From contig CAWDZQ010000002.1 in the NCBI GenBank assembly GCA_963807065.1, forward strand, positions 186,001-250,000: a stretch of 64,000 nucleotides of DNA. Reading direction: 5' to 3'. The notes beneath the pieces are model-generated. The model saw only the letters and a program-made list of their open reading frames with translations. It was not told the origin of the DNA and searched no databases. Every line of letters begins with the position of its first letter. Within the stretch, counting starts at the first letter, position 1. The stretch comes from CAWAND01 sp963807065 (GTDB lineage Bacteria > Chloroflexota > Anaerolineae > Anaerolineales > E44-bin32). Both the position numbers and the translations under genes were made by a program. Below are positions 1-9,676 of the stretch, piece after piece.

Positions 1-33
1 TGACACTCGTCTAAATCTCCGGGGATCGGCGAT

Positions 34-1714
34 TCAGTAGGGGAACCAATAGGCGTCAAGCTGTGCCCAGGGGGGCGTGAGCATCTCTTCGATCGGCGTG
101 AAGATGTAGCCATTCAGGATGTGGTGATCAGAAGAGTAGGTTGTATCGGGACCAAGGGCATAGTCCCCCCCAAAGACACAATCAAACACCACCCGGAACG
201 AATTGGCGGGGGAAATGGCCGGATAAAGCTGCGAGTTGCAGCCCTGGGGCAGTTGATAGGTATTCAGGATGCCGATCTTGGTCAGAAGGTTCTTTTGGTC
301 GGGGGGGTTGTCCCAGTCGAAACCGAATGCCGGTCCTGTGTCGGATCCCAGGATGATGATGGGATCGGTGGTGAAGTCCTTAATCAAGACGTCCAGCATT
401 TCCAGCGTGCGTTTGTTAATGTACAGGAGTTGGTCGCGATACTCACCGGCCTCCTGGGCCGCGTTCGTCGTCGGGGTGCTGTCGTCGAAGTTCAGTGCGC
501 CTAACGGTGAGGTGCACTCACCATTCGCCCCGAAGAGATACGGCCGATGAGGCGACACAAAATGGGTGAAGACGAACTTTGGCCCCGGCAACGGCGGGAT
601 CCTCGGAAGTTGGTCAAAGGTCCAAAGCACAAGCTGCCGTTGCGCTTCGTTGCCCTCCAACACATCCAAAGATTGGGCCAGGGCCGCCAGGCGACGCGCC
701 CTGAGTTCATCCAACGGGAGACGGAGCCAGGTAGTGCTGATCAGGAAGGCTTCAAAGGAAGTGGGCTGAGGAATGCTCAGGCTCTGAGCCTGCCCCAAGC
801 TGTTCTGACCCGGCGGAGGAAGAGGGGGGCCTTTTGATTGAAGTGGGCGACCATCCACTGGGGAGGGTCACGGTCCGACAGCCGAGATGTTCGAGCTGCT
901 TGCCTACCAGGCTGTTTCGGATCGGATCGGTGAGGGGAGCCGGGTAGGTGCCAGGTGGCAGGTCGGTCCCCAGGTGGGGGAGCGTGGCCATGTTGAGGGA
1001 CGACGCCAGAGAGAAGGCTGTCGACACATGATTGGCATCGCTCTTGTCGGCCACATAGCAGGCGCGCTGGCGAGCGGCCTGGATGAAGTCATGATCGTCG
1101 AACCCATACAGGTCGCGCATGACGTCTTCACAGGCAGACGAATCAATGATTTTCTAGTAGATGTCCGGCAACTGGCCTGGACCGTCTCAATGCAAGGCAC
1201 CTGCCTCTGCCAACCCAGGGCTGGTGAATGCCGCCCGGCTGGAGAGCACGCCCAGGCGTGCCATAGACACGAGTGGCAGAGCGACCGCCACCACGCATGC
1301 GGCGTTGAGGAAGCTGTTGCTCGGGCCCAAACGAACAGCGGGGGTCCGCCAAGTGAGCCAAACCACACCGCCAAGGAGTCCCAGCCAAAGCAGAGTCAGA
1401 TAGCGGTGACGCCCCAGCACCACACCGCCGAGGGCGTCATTTTTGATCAGGTCATAGATCAGGCCGTAAGAGAAGAACAGAAGCAGGAACGAGCTGGCGA
1501 GAATGCCGGCCTTCAACCAGTCGCCAGCGAGACCTCGAAGGATGGGCCACAGCAGAAGTGCTCCGAGCAGGCTCAATGCCAGAGGCCGGAGCGCTTCGAT
1601 CCATAGGATCTGCTGGATACTGGCGGCAACCAACCACAAGACGGGGTAAGCGGCCAAAGCCAAACGATGGATGATAAGCCGCCGCCGTGGACTTGGTCGA
1701 CCTGTTGAACTCAT
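34..1714 (-). pseudogene. Membrane-anchored sulfatase/alkaline-phosphatase-superfamily protein, broken by two stops and a frameshift
   Basis: Three consecutive open stretches together make one recognisable protein of about 560 residues. The N-terminal part (from ATG 1714, preceded by a GGGAGGGGG ribosome site) has about five hydrophobic segments. It runs in frame through a TGA (1187-1189) and a TAG (1154-1156) into PDIY-stop-KIIDSSACEDVMRDLYG, which matches the metal-binding start of the sulfatase fold (normally PDIYYxILDxYxRxDVL) with degenerate residues. The middle part has the family motif SLASSLNM. Near the G6 run at 824-829 the frame shifts by +1 and the C-terminal sulfatase half continues to a stop at 34 (FTHFVSPHRPYLF, ILGSDTGPAFG). 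Two nonsense codons plus changed metal-site residues argue for real decay and not only a sequencing slip. Relatives act on cell-envelope phospho- or sulfo-esters; the substrate is unknown. Confidence 0.7.
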
Positions 1715-1941
1715 GCCTTTTCCCCCTCCCGGATCTCGCATGCGATCCAACAGGATCATATATTGTTTTCATTCTCACCGTCTCAATGTTCTGGCGAGGG
1801 CCGGCCAAGCCTGGACCAAGCCGCGCTCAGCCCACATGAGACATCGGCCGTCGACGCGAAGACGGCTCCCTATTGGTCCGTCCTTGATACGGCCGATGGG
1901 GAGCCGGAATTGTCCGGAGAGCAGGAGAATGGTGGTAAGGA

Positions 1942-2316
1942 TCAGGCCAGCAGGCTGACGGCGTGCATTCCGCAGAACCGGCACGTGCCTTCAAGCCTGG
2001 TCAGATTTCCCAGTCGATCGGCGTGCAGGGCATAGCCGGTGGCCCTGCAGTAGGGACAGCGTTCGTCAACCCTGGCCGCGCCTCCTCGTTCAACCCGGCG
2101 TGCCGCTGGTCCAAGCCGCGGCCGGGCCAAACGAGTGGTGGGCAACGTCTTGCCTGGGATTTGACTTGGGAGTGCCGATGACAAGGACGACGTGGGCAAA
2201 TCGAGGGAAGCGCAGGCTATGTGGGCTTGTTGGTCGCCGACAGATGCCTGCGACGGGAGTCCGGCGGGGGAGTGGGCCTGGATCGCTGCAATTGGTTCTG
2301 CATTTGGTTTCATCAT
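1942..2316 (-). CDS. Possible small zinc-ribbon protein
   Basis: This 124-residue reading frame is not a family I recognise. Its last 40 residues carry two Cys pairs, CPYC and CRFC, about 25 residues apart, the layout of a small zinc ribbon. The N-terminal 80 residues are low in structure and may be untranslated, since no convincing ribosome site precedes the ATG at 2316. It lies between the broken sulfatase gene and bfr, divergent from bfr. It could be a chance frame; the Cys pairs are the only support. Confidence 0.28.
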   Translation of the reverse strand: MMKPNAEPIAAIQAHSPAGLPSQASVGDQQAHIACASLDLPTSSLSSALPSQIPGKTLPTTRLARPRLGPAARRVERGGAARVDERCPYCRATGYALHADRLGNLTRLEGTCRFCGMHAVSLLA

Positions 2317-2489
2317 GAGAACACAATAGCCCAGCGAAATTAAGCATCCGTGAAGGCGTCGTTAAGCCTCCATAAACGCCAGCCCGCCCTTGGCCGGAGA
2401 TCCAGATGACAATGCGCATGCCCAATCGGGGGATATGGATCTTCGCAAGCCTCGGGTGCGTTCGCCACCAAGACTGACTAACCGACGAT

Positions 2490-2507
2490 TTGTGATTTTC
2501 TTCACTA
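2490..2507. promoter_or_regulatory. Rex/CRP-like half-perfect palindrome upstream of bfr
   Basis: TTGTGA-TTTTCT-TCACTA differs at one position from the TTGTGA-N6-TCACAA palindrome found at four other places in this window. It sits about 55-75 bases before the bfr start, and a TATAGA box at 2532-2537 follows, so it occupies a promoter-proximal position. The spacing TGTGA-N6-TCAC fits Rex (NADH-sensing) or CRP/FNR-family regulators; which protein binds is not known. Confidence 0.4.
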
Positions 2508-2562
2508 GCCACCGGCCGGCAGATGCGTCAGTATAGAGGCGAGATGAAAGGAGCATCAACCA

Positions 2563-3033
2563 ATGAAGAGCGAACCCAAACTGATCGACACCCTCAATGA
2601 ACTGTTGGCCGATGAACTCACCGCCATCAGCCAGTATATGGTGCACTCGGAAATGTGCGCCCACTGGGGCTTTGGGGGTCTGCATGAGGCAATTGAGTCC
2701 CAGGCCAAGGATGAGATGCACCACGCCGAATGGCTGATTGAGCGCATCCTGTTCTTGGAGGGCATGCCGGTGGTCACCAACTTGAGGCCGATGAAGATCG
2801 GCAGCACGGTGGAACAGATCATCGCCGGTGACCAGGAAGCCGAGATGGGTGCCGTCAAGGCGTATAACGCCGGCATTGCCCTGGCCAGCGGCCAAGCGGA
2901 TGAAGCCACGGCGGACTTGCTGACGGAAATCTTGAAGATGGAAGAGGGCCACGTCGACTGGGCCGAGAAGCAGCGAACTCTGATGGCCCAAATGGGCACG
3001 GAGAACTACCTGGCGACCCAACTCGAAGAATAG
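2563..3033 (+). CDS. bfr: Bacterioferritin
   Basis: The 156-residue protein is a normal-length bacterioferritin, a 24-subunit cage that oxidises Fe(II) and stores iron as ferric mineral in the cytoplasm. The dinuclear ferroxidase ligands are all present at the classical positions: E18, Y25, E51, H54, E94, E127 and H130. M52, the heme-bridging ligand between two subunits, is also present, so this is a true heme bacterioferritin and not a DPS or plain ferritin. The ATG at 2563 is preceded by AAAGGAG. It is monocistronic, with a palindromic regulator-like site upstream and a strong hairpin directly downstream that it shares with the convergent neighbour. No bacterioferritin-associated ferredoxin gene is adjacent. 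Confidence 0.95.
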   Translation: MKSEPKLIDTLNELLADELTAISQYMVHSEMCAHWGFGGLHEAIESQAKDEMHHAEWLIERILFLEGMPVVTNLRPMKIGSTVEQIIAGDQEAEMGAVKAYNAGIALASGQADEATADLLTEILKMEEGHVDWAEKQRTLMAQMGTENYLATQLEE

Positions 3034-3084
3034 GCCGAAACACCACCTAATGGCCTTGCGGCGGCATCTCCGGTGACCGGCCGC

Positions 3085-3118
3085 AGAACCGGGCGCCCTT
3101 ATCAGGGCGCCCGGTTCT
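3085..3118. terminator. Bidirectional hairpin terminator between bfr and the convergent PEP-binding gene
   Basis: A perfect 15-bp GC-rich stem (3085-3099 with 3104-3118) closes a TATC loop. It follows the bfr stop by about 50 bases and touches the stop codon of the convergent gene at 3117. There is no long T-tract, but the location between convergent genes and the stem strength fit a shared transcription terminator. Confidence 0.7.
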
Positions 3119-5685
3119 ATTCCGGAGTCGAGTCCTGCCGTTGAGACGCCGCGGGGTCTTGCCGGGCAGAGTCAGCCGCCAGGAAGATCGCCGCCCGATT
3201 GCGATCGCTGTCCATCACCAGGTCCATGTGATGCCCCGGGCGGTAGGTCGCCACTTCGATCATGCGCAAGATGCCGCCAAATGACAAGTCGGGGCCGGCC
3301 CTTTCAGCCAACGCGCTGGGGGCGGCGTAGAAGAACTCGTGCCGGAAGATGTTATCTTCCTCTTCGATCGGAACAGCGAGAGGGTAAATCGCGGCTTCCA
3401 TCAGGTCCTGGAAGAAATGTGTCCCAAGCGAAGCATCCGGAGCTACGCCCATGCCATCCCCTGAGAGCTCGACCAGGGCACCTGCGTTGCAGATATCGGC
3501 ATAGCTGACGCTTACACCCAGATCCGGATTGGTCGAACCCCAACGGCCGGGGCCGACACAGATGAATGACTTTGGCTCAAGCTCGGCGTTCAACTGCGAG
3601 ATGGCGGCGGTTAGTGCGGAGCGGGCAGCCGGGGTGGCCATGGTCATATATCTCTTGGGATCCACGAAAAGCACGTGACGAATCCCGGAGAGTCTTCCCT
3701 GGGGAACCATGAACCCGGTCGAGAGAACCACGTCCTCTTCCCGGAGATCTTCGGGGAGGCTGGCAGGCGCCGCTGTGGAGATCTGGCTCAGCGGCCGACA
3801 TTGCAGCAGGGCGATGTCGACCTGTGGCGTTGGGCCGGCCCCCCTCACCCGCAGCGTGAACTCCACATCCACCGGCACGCCATAATGCTGCTCCAGATTC
3901 TGCAGCAACGACTTCATCATAGGCACCAGCGGCGTCCTACGGAGCAACCCGTCGAACGTGATGGTGAACTTGGACACGTCGTCACGCCCGATCAAACCCA
4001 TCGGTGGCCTAAGGTACTCATCCTCGGCCAGTTCGACCAGATAGTTCAAGCCGGGATAGTTCGGCCGAAGAACGTCGTGGACCGGCTTCGAGGCCAGGCT
4101 GTTTGTCTGCATTTCGATCACGTCTACGAACTGCTGCGAGTAGCGTCGGATGGCCTGCGGCGAGTCATCCGGATGCAGTGTTGGATGGCTAAGCGCCACA
4201 ATCCTCGGGTAGTCGTTGCCCACCCGCTCCACGGCGCGGGTGCCCAGACCCCAAACCAGCCGCATGAAGCCATCTTCGCGCCGGATTTGAGGCGCCCAGC
4301 GATAGAAATTGCGGCTGAATGCGACACCCGCTGCAAATGGGAAATACGCCTGCTCCCAGGCTTCACCTTGAACCTGCTGAATGAGGACCGCCATGCGTTC
4401 GTCGTAGTCCTGCAAACCCTTGCTGCGCCGGTACAGCAGCGGGTCCGGCTTGAACGTGCTGGCGTACGTCAAGGCGATAGCGCGCGTCAGGGCCTTCAGG
4501 TTTTGTTCCGGTGACCCCTGATTGGGGCAGAAGTGGCTGTCGTACTTGCCGGCAAACGAAGTCCCCAAGCTGTCTTCCAGCTGGCTCGACGATCGGACGA
4601 TGAGGGGGCACGACCCTATGGTCTCAAGCATGTCTCGGAAGGCGTCAAGCGCTTCCGGAGGAAAGTCGCCCGCCTCGAATTCCTGGCGGATCGACGGATA
4701 GTCGGACTTGATCTGGTGATCCGGCTTGTACTTTTGGTCGGTCCAGTGCGTCAGTCCATTCATGGCCATAAAGACGTACATCAGCTCCGAGCCGATGAAG
4801 AACGATTCCGGAACATGGACGTGGGCCCTGAGATCTTCCGAGCCAACCTGCTCCAAGATTTTCCCGGCCAGCAGCATGCCGGCCGACTTACCGCCGATAC
4901 GGCCGTGGCCAATGCGGTGACGGTAGACGTCGGCCAGATCCTCGACCGTCAGCCAGCGCTTGGCGATGTCAATGTAGTCCAAGCGATCGCTGATCAAGCG
5001 GCGGATCAGCGTCACTTTGAGTTCGGTAAGGTGGGGTTCGAGCGGCGCGCGCTCATCGGAGGACAAGCGCTCGATCTTGAGTGCGTGCTCGATGAGCTTG
5101 TTCTCCGGGATCAGCTCCGGTTCGAAGACATCCGGCAGCGTATAGGCCTGCCGCACAGGCGGCGCCGGGGCTGCTAAGGCAGTCAGTTCGTCACCGCGCT
5201 GCCAAAGCGTGACTATCAGGTCCGGTCTGTCCAGCAGCCCCGCCACCCCCCGGTGCTGCCGAATATCCCGATCGTCCAGAAACTGGATGTCCAGCGTGAA
5301 GCAGTCCGAAATCGGCATTTGGACACCCGAGCTGTCGCCGAGACTGCGCCAGGGCGGCTTCGATCTGCCCAGCCCGGGCCGATTGTGAGTCGCACTTGGA
5401 TTCCACCCACAACCCCAGGTGGATTGCGGCCGCCAGGCGCGGGTCGTCCGGCGTGCCGGCGAGGCCAGCCTGGAGGTTGACTTGAAATACCGCTTTCAGA
5501 CCCTGAAATTCGCGCTCGAGGTGTTTAGACAACGGGGAACACAGCGCCCGCGACAGGCAGGCGCAGTGGGCACACTCGCCCCGAAGCAACGCCAGCCGAA
5601 TCCGGCGTTCATCCCCAGAGAAGTGCACGGCGGCACAGGTCTCCACCGCCTGCCGCACCATGCTGTCGGCCAAGCGCGCGTCCAT
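3117..5685 (-). CDS. PEP/pyruvate-binding (PPDK N-terminal) domain protein, split by a +1 frameshift
   Basis: The main stretch (ATG 5318 to 3117, 733 residues) has the ATP/pyruvate-binding fold of PEP synthase and pyruvate phosphate dikinase: GRIGGKSAGMLLA, IVRSSSQLEDSLGTSFAGK and a DVEFTLRV...LLQCRPLS end. The phosphohistidine swivel domain and the PEP-binding TIM barrel are missing, so it is not a complete PEP synthase. A second stretch (ATG 5685, preceded by AAGGTGA, to 5191) overlaps it by 128 bases in another frame. Joining them near 5300-5310 gives a continuous line (CPNADFG then CFTLDIQFLDD) and a protein of about 855 residues, which from memory is the usual length of this stand-alone family. 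I infer one gene with one surplus base. The downstream region (about residues 500-733 of the main stretch) belongs to no domain I can name. The cellular role of the family is not established. Confidence 0.75.
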
Positions 5686-5792
5686 CGGTTCACCTTCTGC
5701 TTCAGGGGTCAGGCCCGGGCGGGCCTGACCCCTGGTTTCACCTCTGCAATCTACAGCGCCAGGGCCCACCACCCATGGCCGGCATCCGCGCC

Positions 5793-7151
5793 TCAGACCA
5801 CCCCGAAGGCAAGCATGGCGTTGGCGACCTTCAGGTAACCAGCGATGTTGGCCCCGGTTAGGTAGTCTCCCGGCTTGCCGTAGGCTTCGGCTGCCTCAAG
5901 AGATGCCTTGTGGATGCTCTTCATGATCCCGTGCAGACGTTTGTCGACCTCTTCCCGGTCCCAGGACAAACGCATGCTGTTTTGGGCCATCTCAAGACCG
6001 GAGGTGGCCACGCCGCCGGCGTTGGCAGCCTTGGCCGGGCCGTAGAGCAGGCCATTGTCTTGATAGATCTTGATCGCTTCCAGATCGGAAGGCATGTTGG
6101 CGCCCTCCGACACGCAGATGCAGCCGTTGGTCACCAGAGCCTGGGCCAGGTCGGCGTCAATTTCATTTTGCGTCGCCGATGGGAATGCCAGTTCGGCGTT
6201 GATTCCCTCGTCTTTGGCCACTTCCCAGACGCTCTTGCCGTCGTGGTAGGTCACGCCTGTGAACTTGTCGGCGTACTCCTTGATGCGGCCGCGGCGAACG
6301 TTCTTCAGATCCAAAACGAACTTCAGCTTGTCCCGATCGATGCCTTCTTCGTCGACGATGGTGCCCGTCGAGTCCGACAGGGTGATCGGCTTACCGCCCA
6401 AGTCGAGCAGCTTCTCCACCGTGTACTGGGCCACGTTCCCCGAGCCGCTGACGATGGCGGTCTTGCCCTTGATCTCCTGCGTGCGCGTGGCGAGCATCTC
6501 AGCCGCAAAATACACCGCACCATAGCCGGTGGCCTCGGGTCGGATCAGGCTCCCTCCGTACTCGAGTCCTTTGCCTGTGAGCACACTGGCATTGTTGTTG
6601 ACGATCTTCTTGTAGATGCCGTACAGGTAGCCGATCTCGCGCCCGCCGACGCCGATATCGCCGGCTGGGACATCCGTGTCGGGGCCGATATGGCGATAGA
6701 GCTCCATCATGAAGGACTGGCAGAAGCGCATGACTTCACCGTCCGACTTGCCTTTGGGATCGAAGTCCGAACCGCCTTTGCCACCGCCCATGGGCAGGGT
6801 CGTGAGCGCATTCTTGAAGATCTGTTCAAACCCCAAGAACTTGATGATCCCCAGGTTGACCGACGGATGAAGTCGAAGGCCGCCCTTATAGGGGCCAATG
6901 GCGTTGCTGAACTGCACCCGATAGCCCCGGTTGACCTGCACTTCGCCTTTATCATCGACCCAGGGAACACGGAACAAGATCACGCGGTCCGGGATGACCA
7001 ACCTTTGCAGGATTTTGGCTTTGGTGAATTCGGGATGCCTGTCGACCGTCGGTTCCAGGGTGGTCAAGACCTCCTTGACCGCCTGGTGAAACTGGGGTTG
7101 GCCGGGCTCTTTCTCCTGAACCGATGCGATCACATCTTGAATCAAGGACAT
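5793..7151 (-). CDS. gdhA: NADP-type glutamate dehydrogenase
   Basis: The 452-residue protein matches the hexameric bacterial GdhA family (about 450 residues), which makes glutamate from 2-oxoglutarate, ammonium and NAD(P)H. The glutamate/2-oxoglutarate site is visible in GPYKGGLR and PMGGGKGG (catalytic Lys), and the catalytic Asp in PAGDIGVGGREIG. The Rossmann nucleotide loop reads SGSGNVAQYTVEKL. The C-terminal EMAQNS and GANIAGYLKVA are typical of this subgroup. The ATG at 7151 has AGGAGTG seven bases upstream. The gene is alone on its strand, with a 570-base upstream region that includes an intrinsic-terminator-like hairpin (7392-7428), suggesting a long regulated leader or an upstream transcript end. 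Confidence 0.95.
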   Translation of the reverse strand: MSLIQDVIASVQEKEPGQPQFHQAVKEVLTTLEPTVDRHPEFTKAKILQRLVIPDRVILFRVPWVDDKGEVQVNRGYRVQFSNAIGPYKGGLRLHPSVNLGIIKFLGFEQIFKNALTTLPMGGGKGGSDFDPKGKSDGEVMRFCQSFMMELYRHIGPDTDVPAGDIGVGGREIGYLYGIYKKIVNNNASVLTGKGLEYGGSLIRPEATGYGAVYFAAEMLATRTQEIKGKTAIVSGSGNVAQYTVEKLLDLGGKPITLSDSTGTIVDEEGIDRDKLKFVLDLKNVRRGRIKEYADKFTGVTYHDGKSVWEVAKDEGINAELAFPSATQNEIDADLAQALVTNGCICVSEGANMPSDLEAIKIYQDNGLLYGPAKAANAGGVATSGLEMAQNSMRLSWDREEVDKRLHGIMKSIHKASLEAAEAYGKPGDYLTGANIAGYLKVANAMLAFGVV

Positions 7152-7718
7152 GGTTTCACTCCTGGTGCGAACAGCGGCCGCTTCGAACTTGGCGGCCAGA
7201 ATCCGGTGTCTCTGCGTGACATAAGCTGCTGCAAGTGATGTGGCCGTGACGAGAGAGACGGCAAGCTGGCGCGTCGAAGGATCGCCCCCATTCCACCGGC
7301 ACGTCGGCTAGGCTCGAGGGCTTCGGGTCACCTCCTGTCCAAGTCTCGATCGATACTCAGCGAAACCTCGGACGACACGGCATCTTTGAAGAAAAAAAAC
7401 GACCAGCTGAGCCTTGTGGGGCAGCTGGCCATGGATCACGCCGGGATGTGGCTTGCAACCGATAGGCGAAAATAAGCCCGCCTCGCAGATCAGGCAACTC
7501 TGAATGACCCGAGGTCCTACCATTGTGTACCACGTCCAAAGGATACCCCCAGAAACCGATCCGGACCAGGAAACCTGACGGCTGCGCAGGGTTCCACATT
7601 CGAGAGTATGCCGGGGTCCGGGGACTCTCTAATGAGAGAAGTCACCCCCGCCTTCGCTGAACGTCACAACCGAAGCTCATGCCTGGGCAGGATCAAGAAC
7701 GGCCCCCGGGCCGGGAGC
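7152..7718. other. Long leader/intergenic region upstream of gdhA
   Basis: No convincing gene lies here; the small frames present lack ribosome sites and recognisable sequence. The minus strand, read towards gdhA, contains a hairpin followed by eight T residues (7392-7428) and a smaller imperfect hairpin near 7616-7650 (CTCTC-TAAT-GAGAG). The region may be the 3-prime end of the dinB-like transcript plus the gdhA promoter, or an attenuated leader. I do not recognise a known riboswitch class in it. Confidence 0.4.
7392..7428 (-). terminator. Intrinsic-terminator-like hairpin with T8 tract in the gdhA upstream region
   Basis: On the minus strand CCAGCTG (7428-7422) pairs with CAGCTGG (7409-7403) around a 12-base loop, and eight T residues (7399-7392) follow after TCG. 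The stem is only 7 bp, but the T-tract is the clearest in the window. It lies 240 bases before the gdhA start and 290 bases after the dinB-like gene, so it may end that transcript or act as an attenuator. Confidence 0.5.
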
Positions 7719-8225
7719 CTATGCGGGGCGGAAAGGGGCCTCGCCATCAAGATCGCCCACAAACACCGGAAGCCCGGTATGGCCAAGCACTTGCCGCACA
7801 GCCTGGTTTTCGCCCGTGTGATACCAGTAGTGGTAGATGACTCTGAGCAACAGCGAGCCGAGGGTGAAGGCCCTCTCCTTCCCGTGAATGACGAGCGGTT
7901 GGGGCAGCGCCTCCGGAGAAAGCCCGTCGAGCCACGGGTCCACGGCTTGTGTGATCAATTCCCACACCGCGAGCATCTCGCTGAATGCTGGCGTGCTGGC
8001 CGGTGATCCGTAAGAGAAGGCCTCGTCGATTTCCGGGTAAGGCTGAAGCTCCTGGGTGAACGTGAGGAAGTAGCGCTGCTCTTGGGCGGCCAGGTGGCCC
8101 ACATTCCAGCTGATGCAGTTCATCGGCATCAGGCGGCGAGCGGCGTCGTCATCACTCACCCCTTCTACACCCCGGCGGAACTCCTGCCGGGTGAATCTCA
8201 GTTGATCGACGAGAGGATGGGGCAT
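7719..8225 (-). CDS. DinB/YfiT-family metal-binding protein
   Basis: The 168-residue product starts at ATG 8225, with GGAGG seven bases upstream; a longer upstream extension of the frame has no family character and is rejected. It has the four-helix DinB layout, with histidines in the usual places for the His3 metal site: NVGHLAAQEQ near residue 48 and YHYWYHTGEN in the C-terminal third. Members include thiol-dependent transferases and damage-induced proteins of unknown function, so no reaction is assigned. It lies downstream of a DEAD-box helicase on the same strand with a 330-base gap, so it probably has its own promoter (TAGAAT near 8337-8342). Confidence 0.75.
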   Translation of the reverse strand: MPHPLVDQLRFTRQEFRRGVEGVSDDDAARRLMPMNCISWNVGHLAAQEQRYFLTFTQELQPYPEIDEAFSYGSPASTPAFSEMLAVWELITQAVDPWLDGLSPEALPQPLVIHGKERAFTLGSLLLRVIYHYWYHTGENQAVRQVLGHTGLPVFVGDLDGEAPFRPA

Positions 8226-8554
8226 AGCCGAGCCTCCGAATTCAGCCGTCAAGCGTCCGAAGAGAAGAATACCACCCGTCATAGGACGCTCTGACCGGGC
8301 TCCGCCCCTCCGGAAGAAACATCTGACTTGGATGGGTATTCTAGCTTGTTTGAGCGGCCTGGCCATCACGGACCCTTGGAAGACATCTTTCGCCTTGGGG
8401 CTGGAGCCATCCCGGGTGTAGGCCGGAGTTTCAGGTCGTACGACGGCTGTGTCTCGGCCGATGATCAGCTGAAGACCGGCGGCCTTTGCCCCTCGATGCT
8501 CGCTGATGGGGGACGGCAACGCGACCGTTGCCCGGCCGACTTTCTGGCTTGAAG
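8226..8554. other. Gap between DEAD-box helicase and DinB-like gene
   Basis: No gene is supported. A small perfect hairpin (GGCAACG at 8515-8521 pairing with CGTTGCC at 8526-8532 around CGAC) lies just past the helicase stop and may help end that transcript, though no T-tract follows. A TAGAAT sequence on the minus strand near 8337-8342 is a candidate -10 box for the dinB-like gene. Confidence 0.35.
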
Positions 8555-9676
8555 TCACCGTAGTTGAAACCCGCCAACCGTTGCCTTTCCAAGGAACTCA
8601 CCAAGCACGTGTTCGATCTGGCGCACCATGGGTTCATCTTCGGGCTGGGCCAGGGTCAGCGCGGCACCGATGTGATGGGCGCGGCCGGTGCGGCCGACGC
8701 GGTGCGTGTAGGCGTCAGCCGTGTCCGGCATGTCGTAGTTGATAACCTGCGCGATGTCCACCACGTCAATTCCACGCGAAGCCACGTCGGTGGCGACCAG
8801 GATATCGTACCGATGGCTTCGGAAGCCGTCGATGGCTTCCTGGCGTCGATTTTGAGTCATGTTGCCTTGCAACGCTTCAGCCCGAAAACCCTGTTTGTCC
8901 AGGTCCTTTGCCAGGCCGCGGGCGCGGTGCTTGGTGCGGGTAAAGATCAGCGTCCGACTCCCCTCGCCACGCTTCAGCATTTCCAGCAGAAGCTGCTTCT
9001 TCAGGCTGCCCACGATCGGGTAGAGGGCGTGGGAAACCGTGGCCGGCGGAGCCGTGGCGCCGACCTGAACCGTCGCAGGATCACGCATGATCCCGTCCGC
9101 CAGCCGACGGACATCATCCGGCATCGTCGCCGAGAAAAACAGCGACTGGCGCCGGGCGGGGATCAGCTTGATGATGCGCCGGACCTCGGGCAAGAAACCC
9201 ATATCGCACATGCGATCGGCCTCGTCCAGGACAAGCACTTCAACCCGAGACAAGTCGATACTTCCTTCCCCAGCCAAATCGAGCAAGCGCCCTGGGCAGG
9301 CCACCACGATCTCGGCCCCTCGGCGGAGCGCATCCACCTGCCGCTTCTTGCCCACGCCGCCGTAGATCGCCACGCTTCGAACCCGTGTCCCCCGCCCGAA
9401 CTGACGGGCGACCTGGTGAATCTGTTCGGCCAGCTCGCGTGTGGGCGCCAGGACCAACGCCCGGACGCCGCGACTTGGCCGGGCGATCAGGCGCTGGAGG
9501 ATCGGAAGCAAGAAGGCCGCCGTTTTGCCGGTCCCCGTCTGAGCGATGCCGATCAGATCCTGGCCCGCGAGGATGGGGAGTATGGCCTGTTGTTGGATTG
9601 GGGTGGGCGACGAGTAGCCGGCGGATTTGATCCCGGCCCTGAGTCGGTCGTCCAGGGGAAAAGCTGAGAAACTCAA
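8555..9676 (-). CDS. DEAD-box RNA helicase (RhlE/CshA-like)
   Basis: All helicase motifs are present in order: the Q motif GYSSPTPIQQQAI, motif I AQTGTGKT, PTRELAEQI, motif II DEAD, SAT, TLIFTRTK, ATDVASRGID and HRVGRTGRA. The protein is ATP-dependent and remodels RNA duplexes, typically in mRNA decay or ribosome assembly. I chose the TTG at 9676 (373 residues) because AAGGAG lies seven bases before it and the family Q-motif region follows; the longer frame starting at 9712 has no ribosome site. It is short at the C-terminus, ending soon after motif VI, so it lacks the basic tail of RhlE or CsdA. It stands alone with a divergent sugar transporter upstream. Confidence 0.92.
   Translation of the reverse strand: MSFSAFPLDDRLRAGIKSAGYSSPTPIQQQAILPILAGQDLIGIAQTGTGKTAAFLLPILQRLIARPSRGVRALVLAPTRELAEQIHQVARQFGRGTRVRSVAIYGGVGKKRQVDALRRGAEIVVACPGRLLDLAGEGSIDLSRVEVLVLDEADRMCDMGFLPEVRRIIKLIPARRQSLFFSATMPDDVRRLADGIMRDPATVQVGATAPPATVSHALYPIVGSLKKQLLLEMLKRGEGSRTLIFTRTKHRARGLAKDLDKQGFRAEALQGNMTQNRRQEAIDGFRSHRYDILVATDVASRGIDVVDIAQVINYDMPDTADAYTHRVGRTGRAHHIGAALTLAQPEDEPMVRQIEHVLGEFLGKATVGGFQLR

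Noticed and set aside
5910..7238. 442-residue open frame on the + strand opposite gdhA
   Set aside because: It is a GC-driven shadow of a certain gdhA gene, with no family character and no ribosome site.
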